Positions 39,969 to 47,910 of a stretch of DNA of 56,284 nucleotides are shown in pieces. The position numbers and the translations under genes were made by a program. Where the stretch lies: NCBI GenBank assembly GCA_016868035.1, contig VGID01000023.1:1-56284 (forward strand). Reading direction: 5' to 3'. The notes under the pieces were generated by a model, which was not told the origin of the DNA, did no database searches, and saw only the letters and a program-made list of their open reading frames with translations. Source of the DNA: Betaproteobacteria bacterium. Lineage in GTDB: Bacteria > Pseudomonadota > Gammaproteobacteria > Burkholderiales > SG8-41. Position 1 is the first letter of the stretch. Every line of letters begins with the position of its first letter.

Positions 39969-40562
39969 TTACTGCCTGAGCGCCTCGAACTGCATCAGCA
40001 GCCGGATCTCGTCGGACGTGCCGGGGATGCCGAACTTCATCCCGAACTCGGACCGCCTGAGGGTGCCGGTCGCGTTGCCGCCGCAAACCTCGCGCTTTCC
40101 GCCCACGCGTGGGTCCGGCAGGCACCGGAAGTGGTCGACGGTGAGCCGCACCGGGCGCGTCACGCCGAGCAGGGTGAGCTGCCCGTCGATCTCCACCGGC
40201 GTGTCATCGTTCCACTTCGTGGCCGTGCCCTTGTAGATCATTTGGGGGAATTCCGCGGCGTTGAAGAAGTCGGGGGAACGCAAGTGCTCGTCGCGCGAGC
40301 GCTTGCGCTCGCCACGCTCGTTGTCGCCCGTGTCGATGGAGGCCGTCTCGAGGACGACCTCGATTGTGCCGGTGCGCGCGGCCTTGTCTAGAATCAGGCG
40401 GCCGGTCGTCCTGTTGAAGCGGCCGTAGATGTTGGCGACGCCGAGATGGTTCACCGTGAAATGCGGGAAGGTGTGCCGCGGGTCGATCACGTAGGTCTCC
40501 GGCGCCGCGGCGGCGGGGGCCGAGATAGCGGCAGCGATGGTTGCGAATACAAGCTTCTTCAT
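39969..40562 (-). CDS. YceI-family periplasmic lipocalin-like protein
   Basis: This 197-aa protein has a signal peptide (MKKLVFATIAAAISAPAAAA) and the YceI beta-barrel pattern: YVIDPRHTFPHFTVNHLG, GRFNRTTGRLILD, IDTGDNERGERKRSRDEHLRS abbreviated motif, FFNAAEFPQ, and a C-terminal GMKFGIPG. YceI proteins bind long isoprenoids such as polyprenyl lipids; the role in the cell is not settled. AAGGAG precedes the start. YceI genes are often near cytochrome genes, as here. Confidence 0.92.
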   Translation of the reverse strand: MKKLVFATIAAAISAPAAAAPETYVIDPRHTFPHFTVNHLGVANIYGRFNRTTGRLILDKAARTGTIEVVLETASIDTGDNERGERKRSRDEHLRSPDFFNAAEFPQMIYKGTATKWNDDTPVEIDGQLTLLGVTRPVRLTVDHFRCLPDPRVGGKREVCGGNATGTLRRSEFGMKFGIPGTSDEIRLLMQFEALRQ

Positions 40563-40606
40563 TGCATGCTCCTTGGGTTGGAAATGACCGGCACTATACT
40601 CCCTGC

Positions 40607-41428
40607 TCAAAACGGCAGCCCGGGCTCCGCGCGCCACATGAACACGGCAGGGACGGCGCCCGCGGCGAGCGTGAGGGCCGAGAGAATCACGGCCTGGACG
40701 GGGACCGAGACCCGCTCGGGCACCGGCACGTGCGCCGCGAGCGGCGCGAGCAGCAGGAGCGCGAGCGCGTGCCACGGAAGCTGCGCGAGCAGCACAGAGC
40801 CCACGCCGACCAGCGCCGCCAGTAACCCGGCGGGGAGCGTAAACGTGAAGCCGGCGTCGGTTTTCCGGTTGAGAATCATCTGGGCGAGCAGAAACGCCCC
40901 GGCGGCAGCGCCGAGCGCGATGCCGAGCAGCCCGTAGGAGGCGGTGGCGCCGAGAACGGCAGCCGCCCCAGTCCCCAGCCCTAGGCCGAGCCCCGCGGCG
41001 CCTGCGCGCACCGGCTGTGCGGCAAGCCCACAGGTGAGCGAGACGACCAGCGCCACCCACAACGCGGCGCCGGCGCCGAGCGCGAGCGCTTGCAGCAAAT
41101 CTTTTTGCACGAGCACCGACCAGAATACCCAGATGGACAGCGCCCCCGAGGCAAGCCCGAGCGCCACCGCGGTCGCGCGCGCAGGCCGGGCGAAAGCGTC
41201 GCACAGGATGCCGATCAGCGCGGCTGCCGGCGCGAGCAGAATGATCTTTCTCGTCGCCGTGAGCGGTGTAAACGAAAAGCCGTTGATGAAGTACGCGGCG
41301 GTGCAGAAGCCCGCCGCGACGGCCAGTCCCGCAAGCCGAAAGCGGAAAAACAAGGCTGCAACGACGACGCCAACTACGAACGGTGCAACTCCGCCCTGGA
41401 TCGCCGGATGGTCGAAAAAAGACAGCAC
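40607..41428 (-). CDS. Uncharacterised polytopic membrane protein
   Basis: This 273-aa protein is almost entirely hydrophobic, with about nine TM segments and an Ala/Gly/Leu-rich composition. The start was set at GTG 41428 (MLSFFDHPAIQGG) because GGGGGA lies just upstream and the preceding in-frame region is unlike a protein. I do not recognise a family. It sits 44 bp upstream of the yceI-like gene on the same strand. Confidence 0.65.
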   Translation of the reverse strand: MLSFFDHPAIQGGVAPFVVGVVVAALFFRFRLAGLAVAAGFCTAAYFINGFSFTPLTATRKIILLAPAAALIGILCDAFARPARATAVALGLASGALSIWVFWSVLVQKDLLQALALGAGAALWVALVVSLTCGLAAQPVRAGAAGLGLGLGTGAAAVLGATASYGLLGIALGAAAGAFLLAQMILNRKTDAGFTFTLPAGLLAALVGVGSVLLAQLPWHALALLLLAPLAAHVPVPERVSVPVQAVILSALTLAAGAVPAVFMWRAEPGLPF

Positions 41429-41554
41429 ATTCCCCCGTCGGATTGTTCTTTGCAAACGGCACGTGGCCGGATGCACGCGCGTTGGACCGGATCGGCTCAT
41501 GCCAGTTCCGCGATTCACCGGCCGAATTCCGGAAGCCGCGCACCCTTCGCGTGC

Positions 41555-41578
41555 GGGCACCGGAAGTTTCCGGTGCCC
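41555..41578. other. Near-perfect 24-bp palindrome after arfB
   Basis: GGGCACCGGAA and TTCCGGTGCCC are perfect 11-base arms around GT. It lies 22 bp beyond the arfB stop (minus strand) and could act as a transcription terminator or mRNA-end hairpin; no T-tract follows, so the role is uncertain. Confidence 0.5.
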
Positions 41579-41599
41579 TCGACACGGGTACTCGACCGG

Positions 41600-42022
41600 T
41601 TATTCCATCGCGGATACCTTGCCGCGACCACGCTTCAGCTCGCCGCGGTGCCGTTTGGATTCCAGCCGGCGCCGGCGGGAGACGCGCGTGGGCCGCGTCG
41701 GCTTGCGCGGTTTGGGGGGGTAGGCGGCCTCGCGCACGAGGGCGACGAGGCGCGCGATCGCGTCGTGGCGGTTGCGCTCCTGGCTGCGGAAGCGCTGCGC
41801 CGTGATGGTGAGTATCCCGTCCCGGCTCACCCGGTTCCCTGCGAGCGAGATCAGGCGATCGCGCACCGCATCGGGTAGCGAGCGCGAGCGCGCGACATCG
41901 AAGCGCAACTGGACCGCGGTGGCGACCTTGTTGACGTTTTGCCCGCCCGGGCCCGAGGAGCGGATGAATGTCATCCCGATTTCGTCCTCGGCGAGCGCGA
42001 GCGCGGGGGTGACCCGGATCAT
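41600..42022 (-). CDS. arfB: Alternative ribosome-rescue factor ArfB
   Basis: ArfB hydrolyses peptidyl-tRNA on stalled ribosomes lacking a stop codon. The 140-aa protein has the release-factor motif SGPGGQNVNKVAT with catalytic GGQ near residue 28, and the basic C-terminal tail (KPRKPTRPTRVSRRRR and following) that enters the mRNA channel. The ATG at 42022 gives the standard N-terminus MIRVTPALALAEDEI. Confidence 0.95.
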   Translation of the reverse strand: MIRVTPALALAEDEIGMTFIRSSGPGGQNVNKVATAVQLRFDVARSRSLPDAVRDRLISLAGNRVSRDGILTITAQRFRSQERNRHDAIARLVALVREAAYPPKPRKPTRPTRVSRRRRLESKRHRGELKRGRGKVSAME

Positions 42023-42117
42023 GCGTCGAGTGTACGGTTCCGTCCCGGGGCGCACAACGTCAGCGCGCCGGCATCCGGTAAACTAGCGCCCTTCAGCCAA
42101 CCCCAGGGAGGCGTTTC

Positions 42118-42480
42118 ATGCGTAGTACGCAGCGGTCCCCGAGCCTGGTTTTCCTGCTGGCAGCGATTCTCGTGCCCGTAGCCGCCCACGCGCACCACGG
42201 CTGGAGTGAATACGACAGCTCCAAATCGTTGACGCTCGCGGGCGTCATCAAGGAAGCGGGTTACGAGCACCCGCACGGGCACATCCGGCTCGAGACGCCG
42301 GGCAAGACCTGGTTCGTGGTGCTGGCGCCGCCCTCTCGGATGGAGCGGCGCGGCCTGCCGGCCACGGGCCTCAAGCCCGGCAGCACGGTTTCGGTTTCCG
42401 GTTATCCGCACCGCAGCGACGCGCAGGAGATGCGCGCCGAGCGCATCACCGTCAACGGCAAGACGGTCGAGTTGCGCTGA
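42118..42480 (+). CDS. Small secreted protein of the DUF6152 type
   Basis: This 120-aa protein has a signal peptide (residues 1-25, ending AHAHH) and the family-like AHHGWSEYDSSKSLTLAG, YEHPHGHI, and a C-terminal KTVELR. It is probably periplasmic with a small beta-fold. Histidines near the mature N-terminus could bind metal, but no function is established. It overlaps the next gene by one base and forms an operon with it and dsbB. Confidence 0.75.
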   Translation: MRSTQRSPSLVFLLAAILVPVAAHAHHGWSEYDSSKSLTLAGVIKEAGYEHPHGHIRLETPGKTWFVVLAPPSRMERRGLPATGLKPGSTVSVSGYPHRSDAQEMRAERITVNGKTVELR

Positions 42481-42974
42481 TGGATCCGGCGCACGCCACG
42501 AGCGCACTGGCCTGGATCGAGCGCTCACCGCTCGCTACGGCGATGCGCCAGGAACTCTGGCTCTACCCCTCGATCGAGATCCTGCACATCCTGGGGTTTG
42601 TCACGCTCGTGGGCTCGATCGCGATGTTCGATCTTCGTTTGCTCGGTCTTTCGCGCGAGCTCCCGGTGCAGCAGCTGGCGCGCCACCTGCTGCCGTGGAC
42701 GCTGGGCGCGCTCTTCGTGATCGTGCCGACCGGCCTCATGATGTTCATCGCGCACGCGAGCGATTTCATCGCAAATCCCGCGTTCATCGCGAAGCTAACC
42801 CTGATTTTCGTTGCGGGGCTCAACGCCGTGGCGTTCCATCTCGGGCCGTACCGCTTCGTGGCGCAATGGGACCGCAGCGTCGCGAGCCCTTTCTCGGCGA
42901 GAACGCACGCCGCGCTTTCGCTTATCATATGGATGAGCGTGATCGCATGTGGCCGGCTGCTCGCTTATCTCTGA
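42480..42974 (+). CDS. Membrane protein of the DUF6644 type
   Basis: This 164-aa protein has four TM segments; the first contains YPSIEILHILGFVTL and the second VGSIAMFDLRLLG. Conserved histidines in the first (LHILG) and later helices suggest possible heme or metal binding, which is inference. It overlaps the DUF6152-type gene and dsbB at its ends, so the three are probably co-transcribed. Confidence 0.75.
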   Translation: MDPAHATSALAWIERSPLATAMRQELWLYPSIEILHILGFVTLVGSIAMFDLRLLGLSRELPVQQLARHLLPWTLGALFVIVPTGLMMFIAHASDFIANPAFIAKLTLIFVAGLNAVAFHLGPYRFVAQWDRSVASPFSARTHAALSLIIWMSVIACGRLLAYL

Positions 42975-43510
42975 TGCCCCGGCTGGGATATGCCGCGGGC
43001 TTTCTCGTATGCGCGGGGCTGATCGGCTACGCGCTCTACCTCCAGTACTACGAGTACCAGGACCCGTGCCCGCTGTGCCTGCTGCAGCGCGTGGTCTACA
43101 TCGTGCTGATGGCGGTGTTTCTCGTCGCCGCGCTGCACGGCCCGGGGCGCGTTGGCGCCACCGTCTACGGCGGGCTGCTGTTCGTGACCGCGGGCGTGGG
43201 CGCGGGGATTGCCACGCGCCACGTCTGGCTGCAGTACGCTCCCAGGGGGCAGGTTCCCGAATGCGGTCCCGGCCTCGAATACACGCTGAGGCAGTTTCCG
43301 CTGCCGCAGGCGCTTCAGAAGATCTTCGCGGGCGGGGGCGACTGCGCGGAGGTGGGCTGGAGGTTTCTGGGGCTGACGATCGCGGGCTGGTCGCTGGTGT
43401 GGTTCTTCCTGCTCGGCGCGTTCGCCGTCTATCTCACCCTGCTCGGATGGAAACGCGCACGGCCCCAAGTTCAAGGTTCAAAGGCCCGGAACCTGAAACC
43501 TGGAACTTGA
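42974..43510 (+). CDS. dsbB: Disulfide bond formation protein B
   Basis: DsbB re-oxidises DsbA and passes electrons to quinone. The 178-aa, four-TM protein has the first periplasmic CXXC in DPCPLCLLQR (near residues 31-39) and a second cysteine pair in the large periplasmic loop (PECGPG and GDCAEVG). The ATG overlaps the previous stop. The last 15 or so residues, from about residue 164, are encoded by a heptamer-type repeat and are unlike normal DsbB tails. Confidence 0.94.
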   Translation: MPRLGYAAGFLVCAGLIGYALYLQYYEYQDPCPLCLLQRVVYIVLMAVFLVAALHGPGRVGATVYGGLLFVTAGVGAGIATRHVWLQYAPRGQVPECGPGLEYTLRQFPLPQALQKIFAGGGDCAEVGWRFLGLTIAGWSLVWFFLLGAFAVYLTLLGWKRARPQVQGSKARNLKPGT

Positions 43511-43528
43511 AACTCGGAACCCGGAACG
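43463..43528. repeat. Heptamer-periodic array overlapping the dsbB 3' end
   Basis: AAGTTCA, AGGTTCA, AAGGCCC, GGAACCT, GAAACCT, GGAACTT, GAAACTC and GGAACCC follow in 7-bp register. The first half is the reverse-complement type of the second. The array covers the last dsbB codons and its stop and ends next to the convergent ydcH-like gene. Confidence 0.75.
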
Positions 43529-43531
43529 CCG

Positions 43532-43741
43532 TCAGGCCGGTATGTCCGGCGTGAGCTGGCGCTCGAGGATCGTGATCTGGTCCTTGAGGTACAGTTTGCG
43601 TTTCTTGAGGCGTTGCAGCTGGATTTGGTCCTGGGCGGAGCTTTGCGACAAGCGGGAGATGACGTCGTCGAGGTCTCGATGCTCGGTTTGAAGTTGGTTG
43701 ATTTTTTGTTTGAGCGTTTCGACGTCGGCGGTATATATCAT
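43532..43741 (-). CDS. YdcH-like (DUF465) small coiled-coil protein
   Basis: This 69-aa protein begins MIYTADVETLKQKINQLQTE and has the DUF465 pattern HRDLDDVISRL and RLKKRKLYLKDQI, forming a helical hairpin. GGAGGA lies upstream of the ATG. The biochemical role of the family is unknown. It is convergent with dsbB and separated from it by the repeat array. Confidence 0.88.
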   Translation of the reverse strand: MIYTADVETLKQKINQLQTEHRDLDDVISRLSQSSAQDQIQLQRLKKRKLYLKDQITILERQLTPDIPA

Positions 43742-43922
43742 TGGGACGATCCTCCATGCCAACATTGCACGCGATTCCAGTATAGACCCATTGAAATCAA
43801 AAAACGAGCCCGCGGCCCCGCACCTGGCGGGGGAGAAACCCGCGCGCGGGGTGTAGAATAAGCTGCTGTTTTTCTTTGACAAGCCTGTGTGCGCACGGCG
43901 CCCGCGGGCAGTGGAAGGCGCC

Positions 43923-44387
43923 GTGACCATCACACTGATCGTGAACGAAGCCGAGCATCGCGTTGCCGCGGACCCCGAGACGCCGCTGCTCTACGTGCTG
44001 CGCAACGATCTCAAGCTCAAGGCGACGCGCTTCGGCTGCGGGCAGGGCCAATGCGGCGCATGCACGGTGGTGATGGACGGCAAGGCGGTCGCCTCGTGCG
44101 ATCTGCCGGTCTCGGCTGCCGCCGGCAAGACGATCACCACGGTCGAGGGGCTCTCAACGGGCGGCAAGCTCCATCCCCTGCAGCGGGCGTTCATCGCCGA
44201 GCAGGCCGCGCAGTGCGGTTACTGCTTGAGCGGGATCCTGATGGCCGCCAAGGCGCTGCTCGACGCGAACGCGCGCCCGAGCGAGGCCGAGATCCGGGCC
44301 GCGCTCACGGACAACTTCTGCCGGTGCGGCACGCACCAGCGCATTATTCGCGCGATTCAGCGCGCTGCAGATGAGGTCGCGACATGA
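43923..44387 (+). CDS. 2Fe-2S subunit of a molybdenum hydroxylase
   Basis: This 154-aa protein carries the plant-type 2Fe-2S motif GCGQGQCGACTVVMDG with a fourth cysteine in ASCDLP, and the second cluster in AAQCGYC and NFCRCGTHQRI. It matches small subunits of the xanthine dehydrogenase family, particularly the IorA type. The GTG start at 43923 is preceded by GGAAGG. It transfers electrons from the molybdenum subunit encoded 187 bp downstream. Confidence 0.93.
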   Translation: MTITLIVNEAEHRVAADPETPLLYVLRNDLKLKATRFGCGQGQCGACTVVMDGKAVASCDLPVSAAAGKTITTVEGLSTGGKLHPLQRAFIAEQAAQCGYCLSGILMAAKALLDANARPSEAEIRAALTDNFCRCGTHQRIIRAIQRAADEVAT

Positions 44388-44574
44388 GACCGGGAGCAGG
44401 GGCCCCGTTCGGCGGGGATGCGACCAGGGCGAATGGCGCGGGCCGCCGATGTGGGGCGCAAGGATTATCGAAGGCGGAAGGAGAGGCGGCGAGATGAGCA
44501 CTGGAACCCGTTTCAAGAAATGAACCCTGTGAATCCTGCCAATTCCTGTTCTCGATCCTTGCAGAGGCAACAAG

Positions 44575-46704
44575 ATGAGTGAAACGCCTGTCAACGCGCC
44601 GCGCAAGCTGCCGGGTAGCCTCGAAGCGAACCGCAGGCTCGATCGCTGGCTGCGCATCAACCGCGACGGCACCGTAACGGTGTTCCCGGGCAAGGTCGAG
44701 ATCGGGCAGGGCATCCTGACCGTGTTCACGCAGATCGTGGCCGAGGAGCTCGATGTTGCGCTCGAGCGCGTACGCCTCGCTCCCTCGGACACGTCCTACA
44801 GCCCCGATGAGGGCATCACTTCGGGGAGCCGCTCCGTCCAGGAAGGCGGGATCGCGCTGCTTCACGCGGCCGCCGAGGCGCGCGACCTGCTGCTCCAGCG
44901 TGCAGCCTCTCGCCTCGGCGTCTCGCTCGAGCAGCTCGCAGTCGAGGACGGCGTCGTCACCGCGCGCAGCGGAGGCGCCATCACGTACTGGGACCTCACG
45001 AGCGAGGAGCTCCTTGCCCGCGAAGCGACCGGGGACATCGCGCCGAAATCGCCGAAGGAGCACACGCTCATCGGCACGCCGGTGCCGCGTCACGACATCC
45101 CCGGCAAGATATCCGGCGCGCCCGCGTACGTGCAGGACCTGGAGCTGCCGGGCATGTTGCACGGCCGGATCGTGCGTCCGCCCAGCCCCGGAGCGCGGCT
45201 CACCGCGTTCGACGAAGCGCAGGTGCGCTCGATGCCGGGGATCGTGGAGGTCGTGCGCGATGGCAGCTTTCTGGGCGTGATCGCCGAGCGCGAGGAGCAG
45301 GCGATCCGCGCGCTCAACCGCTGCAAGCGCATCGCGCAGTGGCACGAAATCTCCGCCCTGCCCGGTACCGATCCACGCTACTTGCTGCGTGCCGATGCGA
45401 AAACGGAAGTGATCAGCGAGAAAAGCGACGAGGCTGCGCTCGCGCGCTCCAAACGGAGCCTCGAGGCGGAATACACGCGGCCCTTCATCGCGCACGCCTC
45501 GATGGCGCCCTCCTGCGCGGTGGCGACCCACGACAAGGGCGCTTTCACCGTGTGGACCCACAGCCAGGGCATCTATCCGTTGCGGACGGAACTGACGAAG
45601 GTGCTCGGGGTGCCGGAGCGCGCAATCACGGTCATCCACGTGGAAGGCGCGGGCTGCTACGGCCACAACGGCGCGGATGACGCCGCCTGCGATGCGGCCC
45701 TGCTTGCGCGCGCCGTGCCCGGTCGCCCGGTCCGGGTGCAATGGATGCGCGAGGACGAATTCGGCTGGGAGCCGTTCGGCTCGGCGATGGTGGTGCGCAT
45801 GAGCGGGGCGGTGGACGGCGAGGGACGAATCGTTAACTGGACCCACGACCTGTGGAGCCACGGGCACAGCACGCGCCCGGTGGGCAGGGACGGCGCCAAC
45901 CTGCTCGGTGCCTGGTATCTCGAAAAACCGGTGCCAGCGGCGACGCCGGGAAACCCGCCGCTCCCGGCGGGCGGCAGCCACCGCAACGCCATTCCGCTCT
46001 ACGAGTTCCCCAACCAGCGAATCACGAATCATCTGGTGCTGCGCGCGCCGCTGCGGACATCGGCTCTGCGCTCGCTCGGGGCGCATCCGAACGTCTTCGC
46101 CATCGAATCCTTCATGGACGAACTCGCGGCTGCCGCGGGCGCCGATCCTGTGGAATTCCGCCTGCGCCACCTGAAGGATCCGCGCGCGCGTGCGGTGATC
46201 GAGGCCGCCGCGGAGGAGGCCGGCTGGCGCAAGGGGGGGAAGGGCGATGGCGCGCGGGGCCGCGGCATCGGCTTCGCGCGCTACAAGAACGTGGGCTGCT
46301 ACGCGGCCGTGGTCGTCGAGGTCGAGATCGGGAACGAGATCGCGGTCAGGCGGGCCTGGGCCGCGGTGGATGCCGGGCTCGCGATCAATCCCGATGGCAT
46401 CGCCAACCAGATCGAGGGCGGAGTCATCCAGACCGTGAGCTGGACGCTGAAGGAGCAGGTTCAGTACGACGCGCAGCGCGTCACGACGCTCAACTGGACG
46501 GACTACCCGATCCTGAGTTTCGCGGAAGCGCCGGCGGTGGAGGTGACGCTGATCAACCGTCCCGGTGAGCCGCCGCTCGGCACCGGGGAAGGGGCGCAGG
46601 GGCCGACCGCCGCGGCGATCGGCAACGCGGTCTTCAACGCCATGGGCGTGCGGGTGAGGGACATGCCGCTCACGCGCGAGAGGGTGATCGCAGCTCTCGC
46701 CTGA
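44575..46704 (+). CDS. Molybdopterin-binding subunit of a xanthine dehydrogenase-family hydroxylase
   Basis: This 709-aa protein has the molybdopterin-binding FPGKVEIGQGILT near the N-terminus, GAGCYGHNGADDAACDA in the middle and a C-terminal GTGEGAQGPTAAAIGNA with the catalytic glutamate. It resembles IorB-type subunits that lack a FAD partner and use a cytochrome c as acceptor. No signal peptide (Tat or Sec) is evident at the annotated start. Substrate, probably an N-heteroaromatic or aldehyde, cannot be told. A terminator follows directly. Confidence 0.9.
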   Translation: MSETPVNAPRKLPGSLEANRRLDRWLRINRDGTVTVFPGKVEIGQGILTVFTQIVAEELDVALERVRLAPSDTSYSPDEGITSGSRSVQEGGIALLHAAAEARDLLLQRAASRLGVSLEQLAVEDGVVTARSGGAITYWDLTSEELLAREATGDIAPKSPKEHTLIGTPVPRHDIPGKISGAPAYVQDLELPGMLHGRIVRPPSPGARLTAFDEAQVRSMPGIVEVVRDGSFLGVIAEREEQAIRALNRCKRIAQWHEISALPGTDPRYLLRADAKTEVISEKSDEAALARSKRSLEAEYTRPFIAHASMAPSCAVATHDKGAFTVWTHSQGIYPLRTELTKVLGVPERAITVIHVEGAGCYGHNGADDAACDAALLARAVPGRPVRVQWMREDEFGWEPFGSAMVVRMSGAVDGEGRIVNWTHDLWSHGHSTRPVGRDGANLLGAWYLEKPVPAATPGNPPLPAGGSHRNAIPLYEFPNQRITNHLVLRAPLRTSALRSLGAHPNVFAIESFMDELAAAAGADPVEFRLRHLKDPRARAVIEAAAEEAGWRKGGKGDGARGRGIGFARYKNVGCYAAVVVEVEIGNEIAVRRAWAAVDAGLAINPDGIANQIEGGVIQTVSWTLKEQVQYDAQRVTTLNWTDYPILSFAEAPAVEVTLINRPGEPPLGTGEGAQGPTAAAIGNAVFNAMGVRVRDMPLTRERVIAALA

Positions 46705-46705
46705 G

Positions 46706-46734
46706 CAGGCCGAGCCGGCCTGACTTGGGTTTTT
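46706..46734 (+). terminator. Rho-independent terminator of the hydroxylase operon
   Basis: CAGGCCG and CGGCCTG form a perfect seven-bp stem around AGC, one base after the stop codon, followed after seven bases by a run of five T. Confidence 0.7.
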
Positions 46735-46782
46735 CGGTGCCCGCGCTGTCGCGCGGAATGCCGGGGAGCGGCCCCGGGCGCC

Positions 46783-46816
46783 GGTGACTTTCTTTGCTCC
46801 CCCAAAGAAAGTCACC
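46783..46816. repeat. Widespread GGTGACTTTCTTTG hairpin repeat
   Basis: GGTGACTTTCTTTG and CAAAGAAAGTCACC are perfect 14-base arms around CTCCCC, followed by AAAGAAAGG. This palindrome is familiar from intergenic regions of many betaproteobacteria and xanthomonads. It marks the border of the defence island. Confidence 0.7.
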
Positions 46817-47126
46817 AAAGAAAGGGGTTCCCCGGTTCGCCGCCGCCACCTCGTGAACTCGTAGCGGTTCCCTGCGCTGCTCGCCAAGGCGGGGCGGCTG
46901 CGCAACTCACGGACCGTTACCGTTCTCAGAACAGGGTCGTGGACGGTCCCGGCGACACTCGAATCACGACACCCTGGTTCGACAGTGCTCGCCGACTTCC
47001 CCCCGCCTTGGCTGCGCTGCTCGGCGGCTCTCAGGGGCCCCAAGAGCCCCGAAAATCCGCGCCATTGGTTGGCTGGGCGACTCCGACTACAATTTGCCAG
47101 CAACATAGAGGGGGACGAGGGGGTAA
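46817..47126. other. Intergenic region at the defence-island border
   Basis: No gene is recognised. The stretch contains two similar GCGCTGCTCG segments (near 46876 and 47012) and ends in a purine-rich run GAGGGGGACGAGGGGG upstream of the hsdM remnant, a possible ribosome-binding region. Confidence 0.4.
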
Positions 47127-47897
47127 ATGCGCTGGGTTGCACCGACTGAAAAAGACGCCGCCAACGGAACACTGGAAAAGCGCCTCTGGGCCGCCGCCGA
47201 CCAGTTCCGCGCCAACTCCGGCCTGAAGGCCGGCCAGTATTCGACGCCGGTCCTCGGCCTCATCTTTCTGCGCTTTGCCGAGGCGCGTTTCGCGCAGCAG
47301 CGCAAAAAGCTGGAGAAGGCCGCCGCCTCCTCGCGCCGCGGCTCGCGCATCGACGACCCCAAGGCCTACCAGGCCGAGGGCGTGCTGTTCCTCACGCCCT
47401 CCGCGCGCTTCGAGTACCTGCTCTCGCGCCCCGAGGGCAGCAACATCGGCAAAGCCGTAAACGAGGCGATGGCCGACATCGAGAAGCACAACCCGCAGCT
47501 CGCGGGCGTGCTGCCGCATTCCTACCAGATCTTCAACAGCACCCTCTTGAAGGAGCTGCTGAAGACCATCTCCGAGATCCCCGTCAGCATGGATTTCGAC
47601 GCCTTCGGGCGCATCTACGAATACTTCCTCGGCGAGTTCGCCCGCACCGAGGGGCAGAAGGGCGGCGAGTTCTACACCCCGGCGCCCATCGTGCGCCTGA
47701 TGGTCGAGATCCTCGAGCCCTTCCACGGCCGCATCCTCGACCCCGCCTGCGGCTCAGGGGGCATGTTCGTCCAGTCCGCGCGCTTCGTCGCCGAGCACAA
47801 GAAGAGCCCCGCCTCCGAGCTCTCCATCTTCGGCGTCGAGAAGACCGACGAGACCGGTCGCCTCGCGCGCATGAACCTCGCCGTGCACGTAAGCTGA
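47127..47897 (+). pseudogene. hsdM: Truncated type I restriction-modification methyltransferase HsdM
   Basis: The 256-aa frame matches the first half of HsdM: the helical N-terminal domain (EKRLWAAADQFRANSG, LIFLRFAEARF), EFYTPAPIVRLMVEIL and SAM motif I DPACGSGGMF. It stops after GRLARMNLAVH, before the catalytic NPPF motif and the rest of a protein of usually 500 or more residues. It cannot be an active methylase. No hsdS or hsdR remains; a helicase fragment starts 13 bp later. Confidence 0.85.
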
Positions 47898-47910
47898 GGA
47901 AGAGGGACTG

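Noticed and set aside
44344-47172. A 942-codon minus-strand frame opposite the molybdenum hydroxylase
   Set aside because: Same GC-skew shadow effect; composition is unlike a real protein and the plus-strand gene has all catalytic motifs.
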